From positions 106,317,450-106,381,449 of the forward strand of contig CM066992.1 of assembly GCA_033977485.1 (NCBI GenBank): DNA of 64,000 bases, written 5' to 3'. The stretch is from Hydrangea macrophylla. Lineage: Eukaryota; Streptophyta; Magnoliopsida; Cornales; Hydrangeaceae. Each line of letters opens with the position of its first letter. Position 1 is the stretch's first letter. The notes beneath the pieces were generated by a model. The model was not told the origin of the DNA. It saw nothing but the letters and a program-made list of their open reading frames with translations, and searched no databases. Position numbers and translations under genes: made by a program. Of this stretch, positions 35,337 to 46,015 are shown piece by piece.

Positions 35337-35620
35337 GGAAAATTTTATGGTGTAATGACGGTGTTTGGTCATATTACACGATCAAAATGGGATACAATAT
35401 TTTTGTAACCCTGTCTACAATGTTGTGAGTCCTAAGCATAACAACTATACAAACCACATGGGTACATTAATGGTTTGTAACCTCGATACGACCTTTGTGG
35501 TTTTCATATATTTTCTGCTTAGGTCTCAAAACAAAATTGTATCCAAGATAACAAAAAATTGTACCCCGATTTTGGTTATATGATACGACCAAACCGCTTG
35601 ATCGTATCATAGAATTCTCC
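35337..35620. mobile_element. Mutator-type foldback MITE (284 bp)
   Basis: The ends GGAAAATTTTATGG and CATAGAATTCTCC are inverted repeats, and similarity between the arms continues inwards (TTTGGTCATATTACACGATC against the complement of GTTATATGATACGACCAAAC). It is flanked by a perfect 9-bp duplication AATTATATA (35328-35336 and 35621-35629), the length left by Mutator-superfamily transposases. No coding sequence. Confidence 0.78.
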
Positions 35621-35629
35621 AATTATATA

Positions 35630-36835
35630 TATATATATTTGATTGCAATACAAATCATGTCATAAGTATAAAGCCTGTGATCATCCTCCTGCTGTGAAAG
35701 AACCTGCTCAAATCAGAAAACCATAGTTACATAGGGTAGACAAAAACATCAAGGATGATGCAAAAGCGTGAATCATAATCGAAAAAAAAAATTGAAAATA
35801 AAAGGGGAAAAACATAAAGAAATCATAAGATGGCTCACCTTGATTGTCTTCCTCTGACTAGCACTTGTTGAGATTCCAATGAATTTTAATATGTTGGAAA
35901 CTACTATATATGGTCTAATATATTTAACATCCTATTTACATTCTACTTACCATAGGTGACGTGTAAAAAATGAATTATAATGAGAATTTTTTTTCCAAGA
36001 ATACTAGATTGGGAATTTGATTTCAAGCAAGTTCTATTTTGGTCCAGATGGTATCTTGCCCTCTCACTTGGTCACTCCCTTAGGAGTGGGGGGCTTCGAC
36101 TCCTGTGGGAGTCCTCCCTTTGGGGAAATTGTTATGTGGGATTTGTTTGGGTTGTGGCCTTGTGGCTCTGCGTCCCCCTTGCGTGGCGACTGTGGGAATG
36201 TTTTTATTTTGGCACTATATATACTGGAGGTTTTACAATTGAACATAAATAAAAATAAAGAATAACAGTGCTTCTCCCCGCAACTGCTTCTCTCTCTCAA
36301 GCCGCCACTGCTTCTCGCCCATTGAATCTTAGCCGAGGACCTCTTCTGACCATTTCTTTCTCAAATTTCAAAACCCTAGCTTCCCAAATCAGGTAAATTT
36401 CAGACTATCAAACCGTAACGTCCCCAAATCAGTTCGTGTGTGTCACTGTGTGTGTTTTTCGTTTTCTTCTTCTGTACACATTCTCTCTCTTCCTGTATCA
36501 GACTTAAATTATCTAGCTTTTCTTTCTTTTCATTTTCGTGTGTTCAATTGCATGACTACCAAATCGCATCTTGCTTTTTGGTACTCTTATTTGCTGCAGA
36601 TAGATGCTTATTTCTAGGGCTATTATTCTTTTCTCTGCATCTGAAGCTGCATGCAAAATCACATCTTGCTTTTTGGTACTCTTATGTTTTTATATCTTGC
36701 TGCAGAGTGAGCCTATTTATGGTTGCTAGATTTGCTTAGGAATTGTGTAATGAATGAATGAATGCCTTCAGCCAAAAAACACTTCTATGTCCACTGTAAT
36801 GAATGAATGCCTTCAGTCAAAAAAAAAAAAAAATC
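35630..36835. other. Intergenic stretch with gene-leader-like sequence
   Basis: I recognise no gene. At 36280-36420 the sequence resembles a plant 5' leader (AAACCCTAGC, then CAAATCAGGTAAATTTC, which could be a splice donor), but no coding exon follows. At 36540-36710 the string 'CATCTTGCTTTTTGGTACTC' occurs twice, each followed by a GCTGCAG, and 'GAATGAATGCCTTCAG' occurs twice near 36755-36815. This could be a captured gene fragment or an untranslated exon of a lost gene. Confidence 0.35.
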
Positions 36836-36939
36836 CGGGCGGGGTCGGGGTACCACTAGTCGGGCGGGGTCGGGGTTGGGACAAGGGAAGAGGCGGGGCG
36901 GGGGGCCCGTCCCATACCCGCCCCGTTGCCATCCCTAAT
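36836..36939. mobile_element. Fragment of a GC-rich hAT-like repeat
   Basis: GGGCGGGGTCGGGG repeats are followed by an end CCCCGTTGCCATCCCTA. Its complement TAGGGATGGCAACGGGGCGG is a terminal sequence I associate with plant hAT-type non-autonomous elements. Only one end is visible. Confidence 0.4.
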
Positions 36940-37158
36940 TGTTAAGCTTTTTGACCACACACATCAACCTTTTAACCTAAACCCATCAACTTTTCAAAAT
37001 TGCCTAACTAATTTTTGTCTATGTAGAGGAAAATGTTTCAGTGAGATTTGTAACTTTAGAAAGTTGAAAGATTTGGCAATTTGATGAATTGGGTTAAAAA
37101 AAATTCCTGAATTGTAAATGTAATAGGTCTGTGAAAGTGTAAATGCTTTGTTGGTAGT

Positions 37159-38412
37159 TCAATGCGGAAAAATGGGGAAAAAAAGAAAAAGAAAAAGAAA
37201 AAGAAAAAGAAAAAGAAAAAGAAAAAAGACTCTGACTGAAAAGAAAAAAGACTCTGATTGAAAAAAGGGAGGGAGAGAGAGAGAGAGAGAGAGAGAGTAT
37301 TTTTTGATAACAATATCAGGAAATTTTATTCCAGAAATGCTACACCCACACAATACACCATACAACATTTCACACAAGGGGCATCTCAGCAAATTTTTAA
37401 AACTAGTGTGGGACCTCAGTTGTCCACACTCAAAACATCCATTTTTTCTATCAGAACTTGTATTCCTTGATCTTTGTATTCCCGCTTGAGGACAATTTCT
37501 AGCTAAGTGACCCCGTTGCTTACAAATACGACAAATCATGTTTGCCAAATAACATACCCCTTCGTGTTGACGACCACATAATGAACACCATGGTTTAGTA
37601 TATTCCGTGGATGAACTTCCCCCTTGACTGCCCAAACTGACCCCTAAAGTTCCCGTGAATGCCCTTTTTGAACCACTTTGACTTTTCCCTTGACTTTTAT
37701 TTTGTCAATCTAGCTTGTACTTTTCGATATCCCTTTCAGCAATAAGAGTTACGTCTAACACTTCTGCAATGGTTGAAAGTTGGTGCGTATCCACACGGCT
37801 TCGAATATTATCTCTTAACCCATCCTTAAATTTTTGAGCTTTGTCTTCATCAAGTGGAACCGTGTTCCTTGCAAACCATAGTAACTCATTAAACTTTGCG
37901 GTGTACTCATTCACTGTAATCTTCTTGTTGAAGATTTGCTAATTCCCTTGCCTTTTGTGCTCTAGCTGATCGAGGAAAATATCGCTTATAGAATCCACAA
38001 ATTTTTCCCAAGTATCCGGTATCCCTTGCTCAATTAAATTCACCCACCAATTCTGAGCTTCTTCTTTTAGGGCATCGGTAGATAAGATAACTTTATGATA
38101 TTCATTACACTCTACTGCACGGAATATTCTTTCCATATCCATCACCCTATGATTAGCCAACACTGGATTTGGGCCTCCATGGAATTGAGTCCGATCTCGT
38201 TTTGCAAATTGTTTAGCTACAGTACATCCCATTTTCAGCTCAAGATTTAGATTTTCACATCTATTTTCAACCAACGGTACTCGATCACTCATGACTCTAA
38301 CAAAATTCCCCATCACTTCCTCTAATCGATCAATCCGGGAATGTGGTGAGTGTCTTCTATTCGGATCCATTATTAATTTTCTTTTTCTCAAATTACTCAA
38401 CCTGTCAATCAT
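37159..38412 (-). pseudogene. Ty3/gypsy gag, broken
   Basis: In minus-strand order: an N-terminal part at 37939-38412 with HSRIDRLEEVMGNFVRVM, ERIFRAVECNEYHKV and the gag core up to WEKFVDSISDIF; then, after a frame break, 37705-37914 with MNEYTAKFNELLWFARNTV and RDNIRSRVDTHQL; then, after another break, 37400-37635 with a zinc knuckle (CRICKQRGHLARNC). The similarity ends near 37400, where an unrelated repeat begins, so protease and pol are missing. It lies directly downstream of an LTR and PBS, so it is the 5' part of a gypsy element. The low-complexity K/E-rich stretch at 37160-37300 is not part of it. Confidence 0.85.
37275..37425. repeat. (GA)n and a short dispersed repeat that truncates the gag pseudogene
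   Basis: About 110 bp (37312-37425, including TGCTACACCCACACAATA and CACACAAGGGGCATCTCAGC) recurs in inverted orientation at about 49845-49950 with some mismatches. Both copies lie beside (GA)n runs. It may be a small MITE; ends and TSD are not clear. Confidence 0.55.
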
Positions 38413-38589
38413 AATGCATAAATACTATGCATGCTATGACATATGTCATTTATATTATATATTCAATAACATAACACATCAACAATATCTCATGCATATG
38501 AGAAATAATTCTACATGTCCATAACGTGCACGTCGCATCACTCAACACTCCGTATCAACGTCACTCGTTTCCAAAGGCCCTATCCTATT

Positions 38590-38600
38590 GCTCAATACCA
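38590..38600 (-). other. Degenerate primer-binding site
   Basis: On the minus strand TGGTATTGAGC lies five bases after the LTR end and differs little from TGGTATCAGAGC, the initiator tRNA-Met site. It links the LTR to the gag pseudogene. Confidence 0.7.
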
Positions 38601-38605
38601 CTAAA

Positions 38606-40919
38606 TGTCACGCCTCAGAACCACCCATATGATTTTAGGACACGGGCACGCCACCAAGCCTTATCTCAAGTCATTAAAGTTCCAAAACCAAGTTTAAAAT
38701 AAGCTTAAACCAAAGAAGCTCAATTAATAATGAACATTTTCAAAAGTTTGAATCAACATACACCCAACATGCCTTAATAAAACCCGTTTTCAAAAGTTTC
38801 TTTTGAAGAGTTCAAAGGAGTCCCAAAAGATTTCATTTAAGTAAAAAATTTGAATAATAAACATTGGGAACATGTAGAAAGAAGAGTCTGGCAGTGGGTT
38901 TTTTGACCGGTCGAACTATCCCCTTGGACCGGTCGAACCACCCTCTGCATAAAGTATTTCCAGCCTGGGTACCTTCTACCAGTCCAACGGGTCCCTTCGA
39001 CCGGTTGAATGCCTCTCTACGAGCCCAATCAGCCAAAACCCTGCTCTTGCAAGTTATAAATCCTTGCACAGAAATCACCAAAATTATAAGTTGAATTAAA
39101 CACCAATCTCCAAACCATTTTAAAGCCAAATCACAATTATAAACATGAGCTCCTAAAGTTCAAGCAAGAGCTTTTAAAGCACTTTAAGAAATATACCAAT
39201 TATAGCCAATTACAAACCATACTCAAAGAGTAAAATTCCAAGAATAACGTCCCAAAGTTAACAACGCGATAATGAAACATAACCCAACTAACAATTTCCA
39301 ATCCTTATATTACATGAACCAGACCTAAATGAAGTAAAACCTTAAACCCAAGTTTGGAACCAACATTATACACATATTACAATCCGGATTAAAATCATTT
39401 ACAATCATTTTTACAAGTTCAAAACTAAAAGCAAGAACTACAGGAAAGACCACGACAACTCCCAAAACCACACGCTTGCCAAGCCACCACCCGGTTCACT
39501 TTCCAAATTCCTCGCCGCGGTCATCTACGATGGTTATTCAATAACCACTACAATATATAAGCTATATGCTTGTGAGCAATATTAATTGTAAACATGAATG
39601 ACACCACAAATTTGAAATCCATCAAACAACGTATAATTGATCTCTGGATAGAGCAAGTATGTTCCACCAACCACCACTACCACCACATTTTAGGCTTTGT
39701 GCCTGGGCCATCCACCCATGCCCCTTTAGACATGTGGTCCAAATTGCCTTTAGCGGCATCACAATAGTCCATTCCCATTTTGGGAGGCAAGATCTGGTAG
39801 AACACTACAAGTCTCCCTTTGATCTCTACATAAGCAACTTAGCATGCTCACATATTATTCATTACACCATGCTTTTCACATATACATGCTTTCACAATAA
39901 TTGGACCTAATTTTAACCACATGAATTTGCCCAATAAAATTAAATATAATTATTCAATCCAATTAGACGTGCCCATATCAAGACATATGAATCCAAACAT
40001 GGATTCCATTCAAAAATACGATTAAAATCACTCACCTCTTGGGTTTCGCTCCTAAACGTGAAATTAAGGCCCTACTAAGTTCCGTGTACAATTCCTATAT
40101 AAAATTTGTAAATTATGAGCTAAAGCCCCAAAACGGGTCGTAGAAAAACTATCACATAACTCAATAAAATTGGTACCAACGTGTTAGGCTCACCTCTAGG
40201 AGTCCGAATATGTGTTCCATTTTGAAAACCAACACCGAACGACACGTCAAACGGCATCGGCGACGAAACCCCCGACCCTCTTTTCCCCTGGTTCGGCCGT
40301 ACAATGTATTGAAGAAGATGAAGTCTTCTTTTCATTATTTTAATCTAATTCCAATTAAACTCGTGCATGTGATGTTGTGTTGGCAACATGCATGCCATGT
40401 GCCAAGTAATGGGTAATGGTGGCTCACACATGTGGGTCCCACCACTAAGTGCACAAATTATAATTTTAACACCAAGTTTCTAAATGGGTATTTGTCTATG
40501 TCTCACATAGGTCCTATTAGTGGTCCCATATATTACCATGAAGTTGCTAATTAGCCTACTAATTATGTAATGTGTCCAATTCGCTCTCACCAGGGTACCC
40601 AAAGCTGACCACATAAATATTCACAACTAATACTAATGTTAGAATAATTAATAATCCACCATATAATGCCATATAATGTTTAAATAAACATTTAAGCCAC
40701 ATAAGAGTGATATTTAAATCCTATCTCATCTCAAATGTAACATCTCTTCACATATCCCAATTTGGGACTGCCGCTCTGACCAATACTGGGTTCCCACTTG
40801 GACCCCCAAAAGCAACTAGTGAGTCAAAACTCACCTTATGCATGTGCCAATAAACACCATTAATAACGTGTATGCGTGCTAAAATGTAATTAGCCTTAAA
40901 CACGAGAGCAAGTGTTATA
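38606..40919 (-). repeat. Gypsy LTR (2.31 kb) bordered by a PBS on one side and a PPT on the other
   Basis: It begins TGTCACGCCTC and ends near AGTGTTATA (a decayed TGTCACA or TGTTACA). It is related to 30871-32889. On the minus strand it is followed by PBS and gag, as a 5' LTR should be, yet it is preceded by a polypurine tract (40920-40934), as a 3' LTR should be. Sites of GACCGGTCGAA type lie at 38903-39010. Confidence 0.82.
38903..39010. repeat. Cluster of GACCGGTCGAA palindromic motifs
   Basis: GACCGGTCGAA appears twice (near 38905 and 38927), the related TTCGACCGGTTGAA near 38997, and a degenerate ACCAGTCCAACGGG near 38978. The core ACCGGT with TCGA flanks is a palindrome. This parallels the other LTR palindrome arrays. 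Confidence 0.7.
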
Positions 40920-40934
40920 TCTCTCCCCCCCTCA
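40920..40934 (-). other. Polypurine tract upstream of the LTR 38606-40919
   Basis: On the minus strand the purine run TTGAGGGGGGGAGAGA abuts the LTR, preceded by AAGTTTGGGGACCAACTTC, the same pre-PPT signature seen before the LARD 3' LTR. Confidence 0.75.
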
Positions 40935-41523
40935 AAAGAAGTTGGTCCCCAAACTTGACTCGTTTCCGATACCAACCCACAATGGTTATTCTCCCCACAT
41001 CACAATCTATCTTCCTCAAATCGTCTTCTCAACCAAATGGTTGTTTCACCAACTATCATTTGTTAGAATACTCGCAGTTCACAATATTTACCATTTGCAG
41101 TCAGAACAAGTTTAGGTAGCAAAATGCCCAATACTTCAACCATTTTAGGTAGTAAAAATTGAGGCATCGAAGTACCTTCAACTTGAATCAACAAAGGAAC
41201 GGTTGGTCAATAATGTTGAGTTGCTGAAAGTTATACAGATCTTTGTGGTGGTCATGAAAAAAACACGAATTTCTTTTTCTTCATCTCCTTGTTTGGCAAT
41301 CACAACAACAAAGGAAAATCTGAACCAGAATAGAAGATGATTTCAACCAAAAAAAAAATTAAAAAATGAGAAGCTTTTGTCACCAAAGTCAAGCAGTGGT
41401 TAAATTGAACTTACAGAAGCAAAACATTTATTTTTATTTCAAAAATAAAGAACCCTAAAACCATATGCAAATGCAAATTATAGATCTGTTTTTCAAAAAT
41501 TCAAAAGGTAATTCTTTCTTGAG
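40935..41523. other. Short remnant of gypsy internal sequence and AT-rich flank
   Basis: No coding sequence is seen. The part next to the PPT should be the 3' end of an internal region from a neighbouring element copy, but it is too short or decayed to show pol motifs. Confidence 0.4.
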
Positions 41524-41695
41524 TAATGGTATGCTGCCCAAATTTCTATCCCAAAAGGGCTGCCCAAATGATGTGGCAGTGGGTCAGGTCAACAACTTCC
41601 AATCAAAATTCAATTGGTTCCACTATATTAGACCTGATTTCATTGCCACATCATTTGGAAATCACTTTTGGGATATAAATAACATTACTTTCTTA
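41524..41695. mobile_element. Small foldback element
   Basis: The arms ATCCCAAAAG...CCAAATGATGTGGCA (left, 41545-41582) and their complement (right, 41640-41680) pair with some mismatches around a short loop. The outer TAATGGTAT / CATTACTT ends are weaker. No clear target duplication was found. Confidence 0.55.
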
Positions 41696-41771
41696 CTTTA
41701 TTTGCTGACCCATTGATTAAATGAGAGTGCGGCGTGGGGGCTCTGTTAGAATATATATATATATATATATA

Positions 41772-41800
41772 CTAGTTTAAACGCACGTGCGTTGCACGTG
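41772..41800 (-). mobile_element. Helitron-like 3' terminus (element body to the right)
   Basis: On the minus strand a perfect 7-bp stem and 3-nt loop, CACGTGC AAC GCACGTG (41784-41800), is followed 8 bases later by CTAG and then T. A GC-rich hairpin shortly before a terminal CTRR, with insertion next to T, is the Helitron 3' signature. The 5' end (TC) cannot be located, so the body length is unknown; it would extend into 41801 onwards. No Rep/helicase coding is seen. Confidence 0.5.
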
Positions 41801-44150
41801 AACAGTGTCTATCTAAAAACTAATTAGGAATAGTAAGCCAAAATAATAATAAAAATAAAAAAAGATTAAAATTTTTTTAAAAAAAAAACACTTAAATTAG
41901 GTATAAAAAAATAAAAAATAAAAAATAAAAAATAAAAAATAAAAAATAAAAAGAAGAAGAAGAAGAAGAAGAATTCATGCAACTTCCACAATAAAAAAGA
42001 TACACAAAGCACATACAACAATCAATTCATAGGGTAAAAATAATGAAAGCTGTTGAAATATTCTTCTTAGACCATTTGTTTATTTGTTCATTAATAATTT
42101 TTTTATGTTACTATTTAATTGTTATCACATGTCCTAGCTAGAATTCTTTCTTACATCTTTAATATTTTGAATTTACTATTTTCTTTGCTCATTACTTAAT
42201 AATGACTATATATTTATTTATTTATTGTATGACCACATATGTTAGTATTTCATTAATTTACCGTGTTTGTTTAGTAATTTATTAAACTATAAAATTATTT
42301 CATATGTTCTCATTAGAATAAGTTACAAATCAATCATGATCTATCTTTCTTAAATATTTTTTATATACATTAAAATTTGATTCCTACAAAAAGGATTTAG
42401 GGAGCCCTCTACGTTCAAGATGGCCAAACTTTTTGTGCTGTGTGGCTTGAAAATTCTTAAAATCTTCAACCAAAATTTTTCATAAAGTCTCTATTGCCAA
42501 ATTGCCAATATAATTGAAAGAATCACATAAGAAAAAAGGGAATTGATATTAGAAAGTAATTGCTTATCCATGGAGTTCACCTAAAGAAAGAGAAAAGATA
42601 TTGAAACATGACAGAAGAAGGGAAAAAAAAATGGAATCCACTAAGACCAAAATAGAAAAAACCAATAGGATGGTAGTTTTAATTTAATTTAAAGTTCTAA
42701 AATTCTGAAAATGTATTGATAATCTATATCGAAAGAGACTTTTAGGCTCTATTTGGTGCACATATTGAGGGATAGGAAAGAAACGAAAACACTAAGAAAA
42801 ATATTTTCGTTTGTTCATGTGCTAAAAAGGGCCTAAGGGTGTCCATTAATTTGATAAAATTGAAAATTAAGTGTTGTTATTTAAGCAGTTGAATTTGCCG
42901 TACATAACACATGAGTATTTCAAGTATTGAAATAGACTGCAATTAGTGATTATTTCTAGTCGAATTTTTTCAATTAAGATATTCAATGAATTTTTGGCTG
43001 CATTTTCAATTAGAGTAATGCTAGAGTCATAAAGAGATGCTTACAAAAGGATATGGTATCCCATATGGCAGAATTAAATGTGGTGACTGTTTCAATTAAG
43101 TGGTACATTATCAAATGTATTTGTACAACAAATGTGCTTAAAATTTTATTTTACCACTTAATTGGTTATAATCACAAGCTAAATTTGTCTAGCTAACTTC
43201 CTATCTTTCTTGTGGAACTTAAACAATGATAAAAATTCTACGAATTATTGCTAATAAAGATAACAATAATAACTTTTCATATAGAAAAATACTCAATTAA
43301 GTTTTACATTCAATAATTGTGTTGTTAAACGCATGGGTAAAATGGGAATGGAATAGAACACATGTCAGCATGGTAGTGGTGGATAAGCAAGAGTGAGAAA
43401 AATGCACTCTATGTTAAATGGGTAACCAAATATTAAAGTAGTTGAAATTGAATCCTAAATTTTTTTGAATGTATATCTTACCTAGAATAGGTTCGATAGA
43501 AGTTACCTATATTATTGTTGGTATAGAATAAACAAAATCGTGAGTGACTCATCATAGAGCTCCAAACAAGAAAAAAGAAAAGAAGAAGAAGAATAAAACA
43601 AATCAAGATTCTTTAAAAAGAGTTATGTAATACTAAGAATTGATATCAGGAGTTGATGGGTATATTTTTATGTCTGTGAAATTACTTCAGTACCCTTAAT
43701 GAAAACTGAATCCAATAACTGTAAATAGAAGTCCCGTCATGAGAAGGGGACTGATGTTACTATAACTAATAGTTTTTTTTGTTTTCATTTTGACCATTAA
43801 GGTATTGAAAATATTACATTAATAGTAATGAGAATGAAATTTATAAGTAAGTTGAATGAATGAATAGAAGAGTAAGGAATAATAATTACCTTCAATGCAA
43901 AGCTTGAAAGTGCACACTTGTGTACATATCAATCGTGTTTAGTTCATCATAGCACATTATTAAGAGAACACGAAGAGTAGATTGTTTTGTGAATCTTAAT
44001 TAAAGTGTAAAAAAAATGTCCAATGCTATGGAGAACTTGGGAAGTGCAGACGTATAATAGAAATTAGATAATACCAGTAGGTTCTTTAATACTATCATTA
44101 GTCTTCTAGTCCAAAAAAAGAAAAAAAGAAAAAAAAAAAAAAAAAAAGAA

Positions 44151-44202
<52 letters not shown>

Positions 44203-44477
44203 TAAAATAATGTCTTAACAAATAGGGCCAAAAGTAAACCTGGGACTGAGGCTTGTGAATTCATGTTATTCTTCTACACGATTAATTTCTAGTACACAAT
44301 TCCTTTATTTATTCCTAATACTTGATTTTTCTATTTATCCTAATTTAGATTGGACTTTGTTTCATCCAATGATCCAATACTCAATTAATCCATTCTGGTC
44401 CACTTTAATCAAAGAAGCAAAAAATTGTTACACAATTACTCAAGGAACATACTTGGGTAAAGTTCGTTAGGTGTGGA
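41801..44477. other. AT-rich non-coding stretch with simple repeats
   Basis: There is no gene. Simple repeats are (AAAAAT)n near 41908-41950, (GAA)n near 41951-41975, an A-rich run near 44120-44148 and (GA)n at about 44154-44200. Part may be the body of the Helitron-like element ending at 41772. Open frames here are low-complexity or short. Confidence 0.5.
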
Positions 44478-44610
44478 TTGTTAGGTTCCCTCTCACAACA
44501 GTGGGTCTAGGGATTAAAAAAAATAATGTTTAAAATTATTTTATTTATTTATTTTCTAGTTAATTAGGGTCTCACAATTGTGAGAGGAATCTAACAAACC
44601 ATGTACAGCT
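44478..44610. repeat. Short inverted repeat, possible MITE
   Basis: TTGTTAGGTTCCCTCTCAC (left) and GTGAGAGGAATCTAACAAA (right) are inverted with few mismatches, about 100 bp apart. No convincing target duplication. Confidence 0.45.
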
Positions 44611-45069
44611 AAGGAACTTTGCCCAAATGTATTCAATTACTAAAATTATTCTATTAATTAGTTATTGATTAAATGTGAGCTTTTAGATAGATTAGCTCTC
44701 AAATATTTGTATTAATTGGAGGCTGAATGCAAGATTTATAATTGGAAGGTAAAATTTTTAAACATCACGAGTGTAAAAAGAATCATATACTACTAAGAAA
44801 TTGGTAATAGGAATTTAGTTAAGAGTCCTAAAATTCTTCATAGACATATATTATAGCTCTTTAAGAGATATATATGTTACTAATCCATTATTCACGTAAC
44901 CCACCGTAGAGTCCAAAAAAGAAAAAAAGAAAAGAGGGGTTATTATACTAAAACCCCTTCAACTATGACAATTTTCAATTGCTCTTAACTATAAAACTCA
45001 ACAAATTGACCCTATCAACTATTTTAACTTTTCACTAACATCCCTTATGTTAGGTTGTAGGTAAAAAAT

Positions 45070-45767
45070 TGTGAGACTCTGTCTCTCAGTCGACCGGGCT
45101 GCGCGCCAGTCGACTGTGCGGACAGGGAATTGCGTCCCACATCGCCTGGGCAGGGGGCAGTGATGTGCCGTATATGTAGGGCTTGTGCACCTTCCTGGTA
45201 CAACGCGTTTTGGGTTGGGTTGTCAGGCCCAATGCCAGGAACAAAGCCGTGAGTGGGCTGGGCCGTATGTGCGAGCCCAGTACTACAAAGCGGACAATAT
45301 TGGGCCAGTGGAGGTGGGTTGTGACAGAATGGTATCAAGGCCCAATGCCAGAAGCAAAGTCGTGAGTGGGCTGGGCCGTATGTGCGAGCCCAGTACTGCA
45401 AAGCGGACAATATTGGGCCAGTGGAGGTGGGCTGTGACAGAATGGTATCAGAGCTAAGCCCAGCCGGAAGTGTGCCACGGGGATGTGGGCCTCTCTTAAG
45501 GGGGGGTGGATGTGAGACTCTGTCTCTCAGTCGACCGGGCTGCGCGCCAGTCGACTGTGCGAACAGGGAATTGCGTCCCACATCGCCTGGGCAGGGGGCA
45601 GTGATGTGCCGTATATGTAGGGCTTGTGCACCTTCCTGGTACAACGCGTTTTGGGTTGGGTTGTCAGGCGCAATGCCAGGAACAAAGCCGTGAGTGGGCT
45701 GGGCCGTATGTGCGAGCCCAGTACTGCAAAGCGGACAATATTGGGCCAGTGGAGGTGGGCTGTGACA
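45070..45767 (+). mobile_element. TRIM (miniature LTR retrotransposon) with 71-bp interior
   Basis: It is flanked by the perfect duplication AAAAT (45065-45069 and 45768-45772). LTR 2 is 45511-45767 (257 bp; starts TGTGAGACTCTG, ends GGGCTGTGACA). LTR 1 is 45070-45439 and differs by a tandem duplication of its last 113 bp (45327-45439). The interior, 45440-45510, holds only the PBS (TGGTATCAGAGC at 45443-45454) and a polypurine tract (AAGGGGGGGTGGA). LTR identity is very high, so the insertion is recent. Each LTR contains CAGTCGACCG and CAGTCGACTG near its start. A long open frame over this element on the minus strand is a by-product of GC-rich repeats, not a gene. Confidence 0.92.
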
Positions 45768-45772
45768 AAAAT

Positions 45773-46006
45773 TGATTACTTTTGTATCATGTTACCAATA
45801 TAAAAGTGTTAACAACATAACATTTTTGTCTCTTCCTTGAGTCGTTGAAATTTTAAGAACAAAATTGTCTAAAACTTGGTGTACAACACAGGGCAATTAT
45901 TATGCAACAAATGATATTTTTGTCATAAAATTTCCAATGGCTCCAAGGAGGGACAAATAGATATCATGTTGCTAATAGTTTGTATCATATGTTGCTCACA
46001 TGATAA
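45773..46006. other. Non-coding spacer between TRIM and MITE
   Basis: No coding sequence. Together with 44930-45069 and 46380-46470 it may belong to an older foldback repeat. ACTAAAACCCCTTCAACTA near 44950 has an inverted partner TTGAAGGGGTTTTAG near 46390. Confidence 0.4.
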
Positions 46007-46015
46007 TAAAAAAAT

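Noticed and set aside
36017..36300. Overlapping frames of about 80-90 codons on both strands at 35980-36300
   Set aside because: They are mirror frames of one GC-rich stretch with no recognisable domain; no splice or start context supports a gene.
45045..45693. Long open frames (up to 199 codons) over the TRIM on both strands
   Set aside because: They follow the LTR repeats, have repeated Pro/Gly-rich composition and match no family. The region is fully explained by a TRIM with TSD, PBS and PPT.
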